A DNA stretch of 64,000 nucleotides from Cristatella mucedo (Eukaryota; Bryozoa; Phylactolaemata; Cristatellidae), in NCBI GenBank assembly GCA_009760855.2, contig WPIO01000196.1, forward strand, positions 244,001 through 308,000. The letters run 5' to 3'. Of this stretch, positions 1-13,320 are shown piece after piece. Position 1 is the stretch's first letter; every line of letters begins with the position of its first letter. The position numbers and the translations under genes were made by a program. Under the pieces are notes generated by a model. The model had not been told where the DNA came from. It worked only from the letters and a program-made list of their open reading frames with translations, and searched no databases.

Positions 1-754
1 TTTCCTACTTTCCTGGTCAGCTTCCGGGCGAGCAGGGCACTCGTCGACTTGAGCTACGAGGTCGTTGTAATGAGTCCAGGCATCAGGGCTGTGGAAACAG
101 ACGGTGCCCCCGCCTCGCTTCAGTTGAGTCGTCTAAATAAGAGGATGTGTTATAGCCAGCACAGATTGCCAGAACACAACACGGCAACATCGTATTTAAG
201 GCATCCAAGTGGCAGCAGGGGAAGTGGTGCCAGCAAACTGCAGCAGATTCAGTGAAATTCTGATTGGGTCTGTGTGATTCGAAGGATTTGTATTAGAGCA
301 GCGTGAATCCGAGGTATTGGATTGGAGCAGCATGATTCAGATTATTCGGAGCAGCATGATTCAAGGACTTTTGGTTGAAACAGATTATTCGGAAGACTTG
401 TACAAGAGTGGCAGGATTCCGAGGATTTGAATTGGAGCAGCAGCACGATCAGCAGCGGAGCAAGAGAGAGAGAGCAGCTAGCAAGCGGCGGTACATCACG
501 ATGCAAGCACACTGCACAACAAGCAAGCTCGGTCGCAATATTTGCAGAAGGCAACCCCGTGAACACTCACTCGAAGCAAACAGACACCGTTTGTGCACAA
601 GCCCAAAAGTCTTGCCAGTAGGCACACTACCTAGCCGCTCTGCAAGAAAGCAGCAGACACGTTGCTGCTCGTCCTGGTGAACTGCTGCTGCCTAGTTGCC
701 TGGCTGCTACTGTGGCAGGCCTACCGATCCCAAACCCGGGGCATTTAGGCCATA
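1..754. other. Sequence downstream of the DNase II gene; no gene seen
   Basis: No exon with family similarity was recognised on either strand. Positions 276-445 hold a degenerate tandem repeat built on GATTC...GGAGCAGCAT units of about 24-33 bases. A canonical AATAAA signal for the minus-strand DNase II transcript was not seen. Confidence 0.5.
276..445. repeat. Degenerate GGAGCAGCATGATTC tandem repeat
   Basis: Four to five imperfect units share GATTC, an AT-rich middle and (G)GAGCAGCA. Unit length drifts from about 24 to 33 bases, with one longer unit. Confidence 0.6.
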
Positions 755-997
755 CTAACTGGACATTAGCCCATCAGCACGCTTAGCGCCTGCTACTGCA
801 TACTTCGTGGGAAGAGAGCGCAGAGTCTGCCAGCAAGTTCGACTACATATTCTGGAGAGACGACCAACCTGGCGATTAATGTCTCCAATGCAAACGTATT
901 GAGCATCGCCAGCAGATATGGCCAACTTGGAGTGATCATCCGTTGAGTTAAATAGGATACTCAGAGAATCACTTTGTATCTTCTTAATGTTCTCTAC
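755..997 (-). CDS. DNASE2: DNase II C-terminal exon with the second HxK motif
   Basis: The exon reads [12 protein letters not shown], then FNSTDDHSK and [10 protein letters not shown], the classic DNase II C-terminal motifs (human FNSTEDHSKW and CVGDMNR). It ends at a TAG stop after GLMSS. The conserved tryptophan after HSK is leucine here, and the usual glycine run before the last conserved cysteine is missing ([10 protein letters not shown] instead), so the tail is divergent. The acceptor GCGTTGCAG gives phase 0. Confidence 0.82.
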   Translation of the reverse strand, partial: VENIKKIQSDSLSILFNSTDDHSKLAISAGDAQYVCIGDINRQVGRLSRICSRTCWQTLRSLPTKYAVAGAKRADGLMSS

Positions 998-1287
998 CTG
1001 CAACGCAGCCACGAGAGGTGGTCGCCATTGTGAGCAGCCTGTTGTCCAGTGCGAAAGCAAGCGTCTACTCGCAGGCTGCATCGTGCCAAAGCAGCTGCCA
1101 CTGCTACGCCGCTGCTGCAGACAACCAAGGAAACAAACACAACACGCAGCTACCAAAAACTACAAGGCTTTAAAGCTGTTCTATGTCAGCGAAAGCGTTT
1201 GCGTGGCTTGTCATAATTTTTTGGAGATCTCACATGAAAACCAATGTTGCAAGTATATGTGTGCATGTGTGTAAAAAAACTGTGTGT

Positions 1288-1327
<40 letters not shown>

Positions 1328-2049
1328 CTTGCTAAACAGCAACCGACTTTCAGGAACACTCGTACTAAACAGTACTCGGCAACGTTGTAATTCCAACTGG
1401 CGTGCAGACGTTAACTCTAACAGGAAAACTGTCGTCTGCGACTGGCAGGGACGCTTCGCTCCGATCGGCTAGCAGCTTGGCTAGCGCCTAGCAGCAGGAA
1501 TGCTCCGCTCTTATTCGCTAGTCAGGGTCGGGGTAGGGGCCAGCTTAGTACTGCACACAACAGTTAGGGCAGTGGCGCTGCCATAGTCGGGGGGGGGGGA
1601 AGGCAACTCTCACGTAAGGATCGCCTTGCCAAGAGTAGCCCTCCCATCACATGCAGGACTTTCAGAGGCTGCGGGGGAGGCGGCGGAGGGGGCGGGGAAG
1701 CTGGCACTGCAGCTTTAATGGAAGCCACAAGCACCCCAGTACTAGACTGCAATGATATTAACGAGGCAGGCTAGAATCGCCTGCTGCATCTCCGGAAGCT
1801 ATATCACTCGCATTTGAGCACCGGTCAAAGACGGTCGCGCTGGTACATGCGACTGGTTCTAATGAACTGCGCTACCGGCGGCAGACATTGCCAACGGTTC
1901 AACTCTGCCGAGTAGCATGGCAAACTAACAGTCACGTGCCTGCCACGTGATGAGTTGTTTTCGAGAGTTGAACAGTTGGCAATGTCTGCTGCTGGTGGCA
2001 GGCAACTCATCACGTGGCACGCAACTCATCACGAGGCATGCAACTCTCT

Positions 2050-2081
<32 letters not shown>

Positions 2082-4214
2082 TTCTCCCGGCAAGCCGTGG
2101 TGCATGAACCGCTAGCGGCCGGTGAGTGACATACGTGCCTTGTACGCAGTGTTACATGTCGAATTGAGATTGATGCCTTCCCTGCCGTGACTCCATGTTT
2201 CCGTACGCAAGCTAGAGTTCAGACCAGGAGTAGCCACAAGACTGTCGTACAAGTCTACAAGAAAAGCGAAATGGCTGCGTGTCGGCTGCACGCTGCTACC
2301 CGGCTACTTCGCGGAAGGTACAGAGCTCTGGTAAAAAGATGTGGCATCTTTTGCCGTAAATGTCTCCACTCGGGAGAGTGGAACCTTCAGTGCTGCGTTT
2401 GCATTTCTGCCTGCAGCCATTTTTCAAGACTTCGCCTTTCCAGCCTCGGATAAGGAGAAAGTGAGTGCTGAAAGGACTGAGCTGCTGCGAAGCGAGAGAA
2501 GCAGATGGTGTGCATCGAACTAAAGAAAGAAATCGAAAAACGTGACCAGGGTGTGCGCACGGTCGATTGGCAAAGCAGTGCGAGCGCTTCTGCACGATCT
2601 GCACCATACTGTAGCAGAAGGTGGTTAAGGCCACACCGCCAGCCAAGGGCGTTAAAAACTAGCTCTAAACAGTGGACATCTATCCATGAAAATAATGAGA
2701 ACCAGCCGATGGTGTGGTTGATGGAAAAGCAGCTTGCATGAGATATAGTGACAGGGGCCATAATCAGTGAGAAGGCACGAGCTATTTACGCTGCTTTGCT
2801 GCAGCAGACGCCAGGCATTTCAACCGAAGAGGCATCGGGCGAGCCGTTTAAAGCCAGTCAGGAATGGTTCGAAAACTTTAAAAAGAGGACCGCCGGCACT
2901 AACTCCGTTGTCAGGCAGGGTGAGGCAGCGAGAGCAAATATGAAGGCAGCTGAGGACTACCTCAAAGCCTTTGCTGGAATTATAGCAGTTGGAGGATACA
3001 ATCTTCAGCAAGTGTTCAACTGTGACGAGACGGGACTCTTCTGGTCAAAGACGCCAATGAGGACTTGCATAACAGCAGAGGAGAAGAGGCTACCAGGCCA
3101 GAAACCCAACGAGGCAATAACCCTCGCACTGTACGCCGATGCGAGCGGCAACTGCAAGATTAAGTCACTGCTCGTTCATCATTGGAAAAACCCAAAAAAA
3201 AGCCCTAAAGTCACATAGGATTCTGAAAGAAAACCTGCAGGTTATGTGGAGGGCAAACCCGAGGGCCAGAGGGCCATCATGCAGTTCTTTGTAGACCGGG
3301 TGAATTAACAGTACAGGCTGACCAACTAGTTCGGCAGAATAATGCATTTGATATAGACCCATCAGAGAACTTAATCTCTTTCTAGGCACTTTACATTTGA
3401 TGTAAAAGAAGCACGATCGAACGGTTAGTGGTAACATGCTGAATAAACAACAAGAATTCCTTAAACACTATCAATTTGCAAGCACGAAAGGCAATCACAA
3501 GAGAGGTTTTGGTCTCGACGAGGTGTTACATGATACACTAATAGAAGCTTATGAGTACACTTATTAAACTTTTTCAACTTTAATCTACACTAGGCAAGAA
3601 TGACGATACTAGTCCTTTGAAGCTCTGATATATTGACTTAATCTCATTCAGCATGTGCATGGAAATCTAGATGCCCTGTTCTAAAATGACCTTTCAATAG
3701 ACTATCCTAACAGCTCCATTGTCAAGTCTGCCTACTTTCAGCTTCATTACTTGCATGCATTAATGCTCGTACAATAAGATGCTGACAGTTGGTGCACAAC
3801 TCTTCAGCTAGGCTTTCTGACGTGAATGTATTGCAACTGCAGCATTACAACTCTTCTCATCGATCTGCAACAGCTTGCCATTAAGAAGTGCATAGACTTT
3901 AAAGTTCTGTCAAAGTTAAAGTTCTGTGCCTTCGGGTCCGGTCCACCTACAGCATCTGCACTACTTCTAATAAGACTTCAAATCACACAGCCTGCACCCA
4001 TCCTGACCTACTCCTCTGACAACTATCAAGTTTTTTGTAGATCACTTCTCAACGCTCATTCTCTTGCTCTAGCGTACCTAACTGAAAGGTGCCTTTTGAC
4101 TACTGAGTTCGTGGGCTCCAGCCACAAGCCATATGTGAAGCACCTGAACGGAGATTAAGTTTTCTTAGGGGCTATACAAATGAATATGTATATCTATATA
4201 TCTATATCTATATC

Positions 4215-4295
<81 letters not shown>

Positions 4296-4392
4296 ACATA
4301 TATATACATATATATATATATACATGCATACATACATACATACATACATACATACATACATACATACATACATACATACATACATACATACA

Positions 4393-4440
<48 letters not shown>

Positions 4441-7400
4441 GTGCTGGCCCAAAAAATCTACACATCATGGGAATTAACACAAATATGAAAATTTGCTAAG
4501 TTTTACAAAATCACGGCTAAAAATACTACCACGAAGTAAGATTAATAGAGGAAGCAGTAAATGCAACAGATTGTGCATGCTGCATCCTCAGCCAGGCTAC
4601 TGGGTGCAGGAGAAAAACATGCACAATTAACTTGTTTGGCAGTTTCACCAACGGTGTGGAAACAGTTTCGATTTTCGAATGATAGTGTTTGGCAGCACAA
4701 TCAGAAGACGGTGAAATAAGATTTTTTGGGCCGTGCTATGTTTACCCCTCTAGAAAAATGCATCTTAACAACTGCCGGGCACTAGTTTAGGGCCAGGTCT
4801 GGTTTGGGGATATGCGAGAAATCGGTAGAGCAGTTAGAGCAAGAAACCAGCTCACTATTGTGTTTCCTTAGGGAAAAAGGAGCCGTTGAGTAGACGCTGC
4901 TTTAGAAGTCTTGGCAAATACACGAGATGCTAAAACCATGGTGACCTGCATGGGTTATGTGCTCCCTGAAATTGTGAGACGGTAGTCTAATTTATTGCAT
5001 AATTTAGGTAAGTGAGATAGTTACAACCTCGGGCAAAAGTTCATTGTTTACCAGAAAAGTACTGTTCGATTTTTCCTTTCCATCATCACGTCATCAAATT
5101 TTAGCATCTCTTCTAACCATATCAAACTTATGGCTGTGAATGCTCAAATTAGCATGCTATAAACTCAGAGTTGATGAAAAAATGCCCAACACAGTCGGTG
5201 AGATAAAAATGTTATAGAGTTGGATGCTAGATGCATCTAGTAAGTCTTACTTTGCAGTGCTCCGACGGTGCTAGAAAATAATATCTGTCGAGAATGGTGA
5301 CATCTTAGGTAGCCAGACATTGCTACAGTTATTACAAAAACAGGGTCATCGTGCATATTTTCACCTGGTAAAATAACTAGATTGCTCGCGTGCCCAATTA
5401 GTTACAAATATCGCTAACTCACTGTTTACTGGCCTACCGGCATGTGCGATCAGGCGATTGCAGCTGGTGCAAAACTCTGCAGCTAGGCTTGTCTGTCGTG
5501 AGCGTCGCAGCTGCCATATCACACCACTTCTCGCCGACCTGCACTGGCTACCAGTCAAGCAACGGATTGACTTCAAGGTTTTGTCGCTCACTTTTAGGTC
5601 ACTTCATTCTTTGGCTCCAGCCTATCTCTCAGATCTACTCCCCCACCAGGCCAAGCACCGTGCCACCCGCTTTTCGGAATTAAACAGTCTACCAATACCT
5701 CGTACAAACCTCAAATCCTTTGTTTGTATCTCCGTCTGTAACTCCACAAAGTCATAAAGACCATGTGGGTGTTACGCAGGAGAGTTTTGTATAGCGCACT
5801 CACAGCGTAAGCGGCATTCGGTAGCCAACAGTCTTCGTCTCACGCAACAAAGAGAAAGTGGGAAGCATAGCAGAGTCCGGAGAGTAGTTAAGGTAGTGAG
5901 TAGCATAGAAGTAGCAGATCAGGACCGCTGAAAAGGATGTGCCATAGTCGGCAGTAGGAGAGTAGTTGTCGTTGCTTAAGAATTGTGGAAGCGAGTTCCA
6001 TAGTCTAGGACCTGCAGAGCTAAAGCTTCTGTCGCCAACTGTCTTTAAGCGGAGGAATGGGACAGCTAATTTATTGTTCACACACGACCTGAGGGCGCGA
6101 ACAGGCTAAAACTGATGCAGCAGTTCAGCTAGGTACGAAGGAGCCAAGCCATGGCGGGCCTTGTGGGTCAGCGTAAGAACTTTGCTCTGTATCCGTTGCT
6201 CAACCGGCAACCATCCTAGCTCTTTCAGCGAAGGAGACACGTGCTCAAACCGCTGGGACTTGAAGACTAGCCTTGCAGCCATATTCATTGTCCGCTGCAG
6301 TGGCCTAATAGCTTTCTTTGGCAGCCTAGCCAAAAGGGAATTACAATAATCAAGCCGAGACAGAACTAAAGAGCTAGCTAAATTTTTTGCAAGCCACTGT
6401 GGTAGACAGCTCCTAATCTTGGATAGGGGTCGGACGTGATGGCTAGCTGCAGAAGCAGTCTTCTGAATGAAGCTTTTAAAACTGAGGCAGTTGTCGAAAA
6501 CGACACCTAAATTTCGAGCATGTGGTGATGGTCGCACAACAGTATCACCTATTAGATGAGCAAAGCCCTTTAATCCAGCCACATGCTTAGGGTGTCCTAT
6601 GAGCAGTAGTTCAGCTTTATCATCATTTAATTTCAGGAAGTTTTCCAACATCCAGGATCGAATATCGGCAAGGCAAGCATTCAATTTTTCCACTGCTACA
6701 GCATATTCCGACGGTTTGAATGACAAATACAACTGAGTATCGTCAGTATAAAAGTGATATCCTATTCCATGGATACTTTCACTTTTTCTACAGGTTGTGT
6801 ATAAATGGAGAACAGCAAGGGATCGAGTACAGACTCTTGAGGGACTCCACAGGTGACCCGTCTCGTGTGTGAGACCTGACCCCCACACGACACGGATTGA
6901 ACACGATCAGACAAGTACGATTTAAACCACGCCACTGCTTCGTCCGCCAGACCGATCGTTGTTCTCAATCGTTCAAGCAGAACTTTGTGATCAATGGTGT
7001 CGAAGGCAGCAGACAGATCTAGCAGAGCTAGGGCAGTGACATTCCCGTCGTCGTTGCCACGTAAAATGACATTGTTAACACGGAGGAGAGCAGTTTCAGT
7101 AGAGTGCTGTCTCTTGAATCCTGGTTGAAATGTTTCTGACAATTCATTCTTTTCAATGTGTGCAACCAGCTGCTTTGCGACAATTTTTTCAAGGATCTTT
7201 AACAAGAAAGGAGGAAGGGAAACTGGGCGATAGTTTGCTAGGACCTCTGTGTCTAATCCAGGCTTTTTAAGAATAGGTCTAACGACTGCCGATTTGAAGG
7301 ACTTGGGGACGACCCCTCTTCCCAAAGAAGCATTAAAAATCTTGGTTATGGCAGGGCTAAGTTGGTCTGCTAGTGAAGACCACAGAGATGAAGGTATAGG

Positions 7401-10400
7401 GTCTTCAGGAGACGAGCTCTTTTTGCTAGACCTTATTAAGGCAGCTACATCGCATGCAGAAACATTGGAGAACCTTTTAAGGAAGGTCACAGGTTGAGGA
7501 AAGGCGATTACTTTAGTCGGAGGGGGCTTAATGGAGGCACGAATGTGCAAAAAATTTTCAGTAAAGAAGGCTGAAAACTTTTCGGCTGAGCCGTTAATAT
7601 CTGGGGAGTCAGACCTCACAGCATTGGCCAGTAAATATTTTACTGTCTTATCTTAAATCTGTTTTCGGTCCGACTGGCAGGAATTCAGTTTTCGAGTGAA
7701 AAATAAAGGCCGTGGCTTTTTTTAAACTTCCGGGTGTTAAACTTCCGGGTGTAAGCTCGAAGGAAGCCTTTGAAATTGACTAGATCATCTGCATCAGACG
7801 CCCCTTTCGTAAAACGACGTTCAAGCCTCCGCTTAACACGGTGCATCTTTTGAAATTTTTTGTAAATTGAAAAGAGTCTCCATGACTCTGTACACGGATA
7901 GAATGAACGAGAGCATGCTTGTCAAGAGCACTCCTAAGCGCCATGTTCGCTGCATCAGTGAGAGTATCGAGGCTGTCAGTCGAGCCTGGGTGCAGATCAA
8001 GAAGACCTGCATCACAAACGGATTTCCAAAATGTGTCCGTGTCAATGCTTTTCATGTCTATGTCGCTGGACAAATTCGACATTGCCCTGTACGTACGAGG
8101 GAGCAGGAACAGTAAACGAGACCAAACAATGATCTGAGAAGGTCAGCAGGCATGCCACAAGGTCAGTGGAGGAAGTTCATGCTTAGGGATCAAGAAGATC
8201 TAGAAAATGGCCACCGACGTGGGCAGCACGTGGTAACGTGTTGAACCAAACCAAAATTCTCCAGACAGTCAAGAAATGAGCAGACCTGGCTGTCGATAGG
8301 GTTCTCTGCGTGAATATTGAAGTCTCCGGCAATCAGTAACAGCCTGTCACACACAGATATTTTAGCGAGGAACTCTGAAAACTCCTCTATAAACAAGTAT
8401 AGATAGCCAGAAGGAGGCCGGTATATCACAACAGTGAGAGGCATTGTCTTTGAAGGCCTGCCAGTAGGTATCGACTAATGGCGACATCGCACCTTATGCT
8501 AAGCAGGTCCTGTTTAGTGTAGCATATCCGAGGACAGCCCATAAATAGTCACAGCAAAGATAGCAGCGGAATACCCGAATGTATTACGGAGAAATCAAGT
8601 AAAGGCCCACACCACGCTAGGAGTCGCCCGAGGCCGCTCTTTAGCGCGGGGAGGAATGGAGACCGTGCATTTAGTTTGTATGCTCCCAAAGCCTGGAACT
8701 CCCTCCCGACTTGCGTCAGAACATCCCCTGACTTGACCACATTTAAAAGGAACTTGAAAACACACCTATTTAGGACAGCATTTAGTGGGTCCCTGTGATT
8801 CGTCCTTGATGTGCTTGTGCGTGCTGACACTGTGCATGCTGCCACTAACCACATTTGCATGCTGACCCTGTGCATGCCACCCTTAACCATGTTATTCATG
8901 TTGTTTGTTTATCAAGCATGATATTACTCACCATTAATTGCACTTCCCTTTGCAGCAAATGTAAAGCGCCTAGAAAGAGATTGAGTTCTCTGATGGCACT
9001 TTATCAAGTGCATTGTTATTATAAACTCACGCAAATTATATGATCTGGTGAAATTTTGTTGACCTGCAGTCAATCAAAAAACTAAATTATCAGAGATTAT
9101 CAGTCGATCCTCAGGGTGCATAGATTTTTTCAGGCCAGCACTGCACTGCCCTCTTCTCCAACTAAAGTCGTTCAGCTGTGCTTATAGCCAGCCCCAGAAA
9201 CCTGGGGGAGGGAGACCCTCTAAAAACATCCCCAAAAGATAGCTAAAAAAGTACCTAATGCAGCATTTGCCCCGTCCGAACGAATCGTCATTTATGCACC
9301 TATGCATTCTAAAATTGTGCCGATATCATTAAGCAGTTGACATGCTTCCTTCTTTGCATAAGTAAAATGCCCAGAAAGACATCTAGTTAGTTTTCTTAGG
9401 GTGCTAAGTAATTGCTACATCATTATCATTATTATCACGGCCGTCTGGAAGTATGAACAGACACTGTTTTATATTAGGTGGATAATTCAAAATATTAGAG
9501 ACGTCAAATTTTTTTTATAGACACCTCGTTTAGCTGTTCCTCTAATCAACCATAAGTCCTTTGGAGACCGTGCCTTTAGTTCGTATGCTCCTAAAGCTTA
9601 GAACTCACTCCGACTGACGTCACGACATCCCCCTGACTTGACCATATTTAAATGAAAGCTAAAAAAATGCAGCTGTTTGTCACAGCATTTGGTGGCTCCT
9701 TGTGACTTGTCCTCTATGTGCTTATGCATGCTGACACTGTGCACGGCACCTCTAACCAAGTCTTACTTGCTGACATTGGGCATGTTACCACAAACCCTTT
9801 GATAATGCTGCCTTTACAGCATATGTAAAGTGCTTAGAAAGGATTAAGTTCTCAGAGGGCACAATACAAATGTTTTATTATTATTACTATCACTCTTTAA
9901 ATGGCACATTGAGCAGGATCGAGACTTATGAGTAATACATTCAAAAGGTTTAATTCCTTGTTCATCATTAGCTGTGGCTTGGGCAACTTTTGTGCCTATC
10001 CGAGTCATCATCGCTGTCTTTGACCACTTCTAAACTACTCCACGATCCACGGCTGCATAGGCAAAAGAAAATTGACATTTCTCAAACCTTTACATTTATA
10101 GAAGAAGAGACGTAGGAATGGTGTAACAAAAAGATGATCCTCAAAAAACTCGGTCAAAACCGGAAGTGGCCACACAAGCTGGCCGTTATGGGTTTTTGCC
10201 TCAATTCAAGGTCTACCCAAGTAGCAGCCAAGCAGTGCCACTTTCTAAAAAATACTGCTCCAAGATATGATCCAAGCTAAATTGCAATTTTCTAGCGTGG
10301 CATTAGTTAGATGCTACAATGTGTGTGAAGTGTTTGTGTGAGGCTTAGGATGATGGGGGATTTGGCAAAAAACTTTTTCGTAGTTACAGGTTATTCATCA

Positions 10401-13136
10401 TTCACACAGATGAATGCCATATATTTATAAAAAACTAAATGTATGATGCACTCATGCGTGCGAGGATCGCTCATGAGTGCTAGGCATGACTAGGCATTTC
10501 TAGGCATGTCACAACTGTCCACGTGGCACCAGTGAATGAACGACGGCTACGGCGGCATATACTAGCTGATTGAACAGCCTCTTTTGCATAGAGACAGAAG
10601 AGCCTCTATGGTTATCACCACCACTTGCAGCGGCAAGAACGGATCGCCCACCGCAGGATTCGAACCCACGACCTCGGGACCGAGGTCGTGAAAACTAGCC
10701 ACCTTACCTAGTGTGCCATCACGGCTTACCCGTCGCCTCACCACTCTACTGGCAGCGTGCTGCAAGTGCTCACCTTTACCGAACTTGGCTGATTTCGAGA
10801 AGCTGACGAAAGCAAAGGCCGGCGGCGGTGTGCTCAATGGCAGCACGCTGCTTGTCGCCGTGCCGTCTGGCAGCGGCTTGTGCAGCTGCAGCTGCGTCAG
10901 ATTGTCCGAGAGCTCTTGCAGCTGCGCAGGCCAGTTGGAAGAGTACACCAACACTTTGCTGAGTCGGAGCTGATAACCTTCAAAGAAAGATAGCCAACCT
11001 TTCGAGATAGCCTCAAAGAACGCCTCTGCACGCTCCACCGCTTGCACTGGTCGCCCCCTTCGTCGGGCGGAGAAAATGTCTTGGGGAGTCTTGCAGCAGC
11101 AGCAGCGAGTGAAAGAAAACTTTGACCAAATAAGGGCCGAACCGACTCGGCCGGACATCCGCCAGCTGGACATCGCAGACATCCGCAGGCGCCACGGAGG
11201 CTGGCGGCCACCATTTTCTTCTTCCCCCACTGCCGCCTGCGTACCGACTCGGTCGACGTCGGCAAGGCCGAGCGTCACGCACAGGAAGTGCTGGCCGTAC
11301 ACCACGGCGTTCTGGGGATAAGAGTAGGTGCCAACATCAGCAGACGGAGGATATTTGGGCACGGAGTGTATCAGCCAGAACGCGGAGCCCGAACCGTCGA
11401 CGGCAAACACACCTACGACAAGAGTCTAGTTGTTACAAACGTAATCATTGTAATCGCTGTTACAAAACATCGTGTGCGACTCGCGCGCCCGAAGAGAACT
11501 AGGCTTAAAACGCGACACTCATAACGGTGCTGGCCTCAGCCGACTCGCTACGAATACTGGCGACGCCTGAGCCACGCATGCATCGTGGCTAGCGACTTGA
11601 AGCCGCCAATCACCAATGTGAAGAGGTACGCCGACAGAAGCACGGCACGGCAGCAAAGACGTGCTGCCCCTATACCTTAACATGTCAAGTCCTTTTCTAT
11701 AACCATGTTTTAGATAAGGATTAATAATAATTAACTAGTATAATAATTAATAATAATTAACAATGCTATATACATGTCTACTGTACTATAAATACATACT
11801 ATACATGTCTATATACATGTCTACTGTACTATATATATACATACTATACATGTCTATATACATGTCTACTGTACTATATATACATACTATACATGTCTAC
11901 TGTATTATACATACATACTATACATGTCTATATACAAGTCTACTTGACTGTTATATACATGTCTACTGTACTATACATACATACTATACATGTCTATATA
12001 CAAGTCTACTTGACTGCATCGGAGGGATGCAGGGGAGTGGCCATGACATTCCACAATGGCTCCGAGAGGTCAAGAGCTCAAGAGTGACGTCACTGTGTCC
12101 CAGCTATGGAAGCACAGCTGACAGCACGTATTACACGGCTTCTGCCTTTATGCTGCATTGGCCATAGACAATTGCAAAATCGGCTCCTGGCCAAACTAAT
12201 TCAGGATCCTCGATTAATGAATGTCGGTATGATCTGGCTGATATAGCAAGCGGCCGTTTTAAAGTACTCGAAGAACGAGCGCGAGTCGTGAGCTGAGTAG
12301 CTGGACAACTTGTGAATTGTGCCGAGAAAAGGCAAAGCGAAAGTTTACACAGTAGATTTGCATGCTGCATGCCTCCATCGCAAAACTTCTCGGCACACCC
12401 GGCTCTTCGAGCAGTAGTCACGTGACCGGAAAGCACCGTCACGACAGTGTCTATATCTACTTCATTTCTCGATTGCTCGGAGTACTCGGAGAACTACGAA
12501 TGAGAAGCAGAAGCGGCAATTAGTGCCCAGTACCGAGATGCAAATCCAGATTGTCCATCAGCTGATGCTCAGGCATGGGGCAACTAACTAGTCAGTGAGC
12601 TAGCTAGGATTGCCAGAACTATATAGAGCTGCGGCCAAATGATGAACTGTCGGTCGTGTGACGGCAGAGCAAACTTTCTCTTCAATGGCACGTTCTATTC
12701 AAATAATCATACCACAACAACTTTGCAAACTCGTACATAAAATATCACATGCCTATTGGGTCACGGCAGGCAAACCTGTCACAATTTTCAGCAACAAAAC
12801 CAAGCTTTCCGCATATGCAAATTAAATATTCATTTGGGCAAGGCCGTGGCTCAAAATATGCATTCAAGACAAAACAATTCGTTCAGTGCAAGAAGCCAAA
12901 AGGCACCTTTGTGAAATTTTAGGAAACTGCATCGCTATTTTAAAAAAGTCAGCATTACCTAACTATAGCAGTGGAATGGTGAATCTATCAATATCACGCA
13001 GGTAGTAAACCATTGAACAGTCGTGGCTAGCTAACCTTCCGAAAATACAGGGCACGGGATCTCAACAAGTTTACAAAACATGTGCGTTAATGGCAAACCA
13101 GCAAAGATAAGTTGAAGTGTACGTACACACACATTC

Positions 13137-13199
<63 letters not shown>

Positions 13200-13248
13200 T
13201 ATATATACAAAGTAATTATGCAATTACTGATGAATTTATTTATATATG

Positions 13249-13320
<72 letters not shown>

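Noticed and set aside
4165-4499. Several overlapping frames of 70-100 codons on both strands
   Set aside because: They are translations of the TA/TG/CATA microsatellite (IYIYIY, CVCV, YIHT repeats).
10563-10728. tRNA gene (A and B boxes present)
   Set aside because: No cloverleaf; identical dispersed copies with the same non-tRNA body show that it is a SINE.
10562-11410. One 282-codon ORF as a single-exon gene
   Set aside because: It contains two DNase II exons joined by intron sequence that happens to be open, and ends inside a SINE. The family match is lost exactly between the splice sites.
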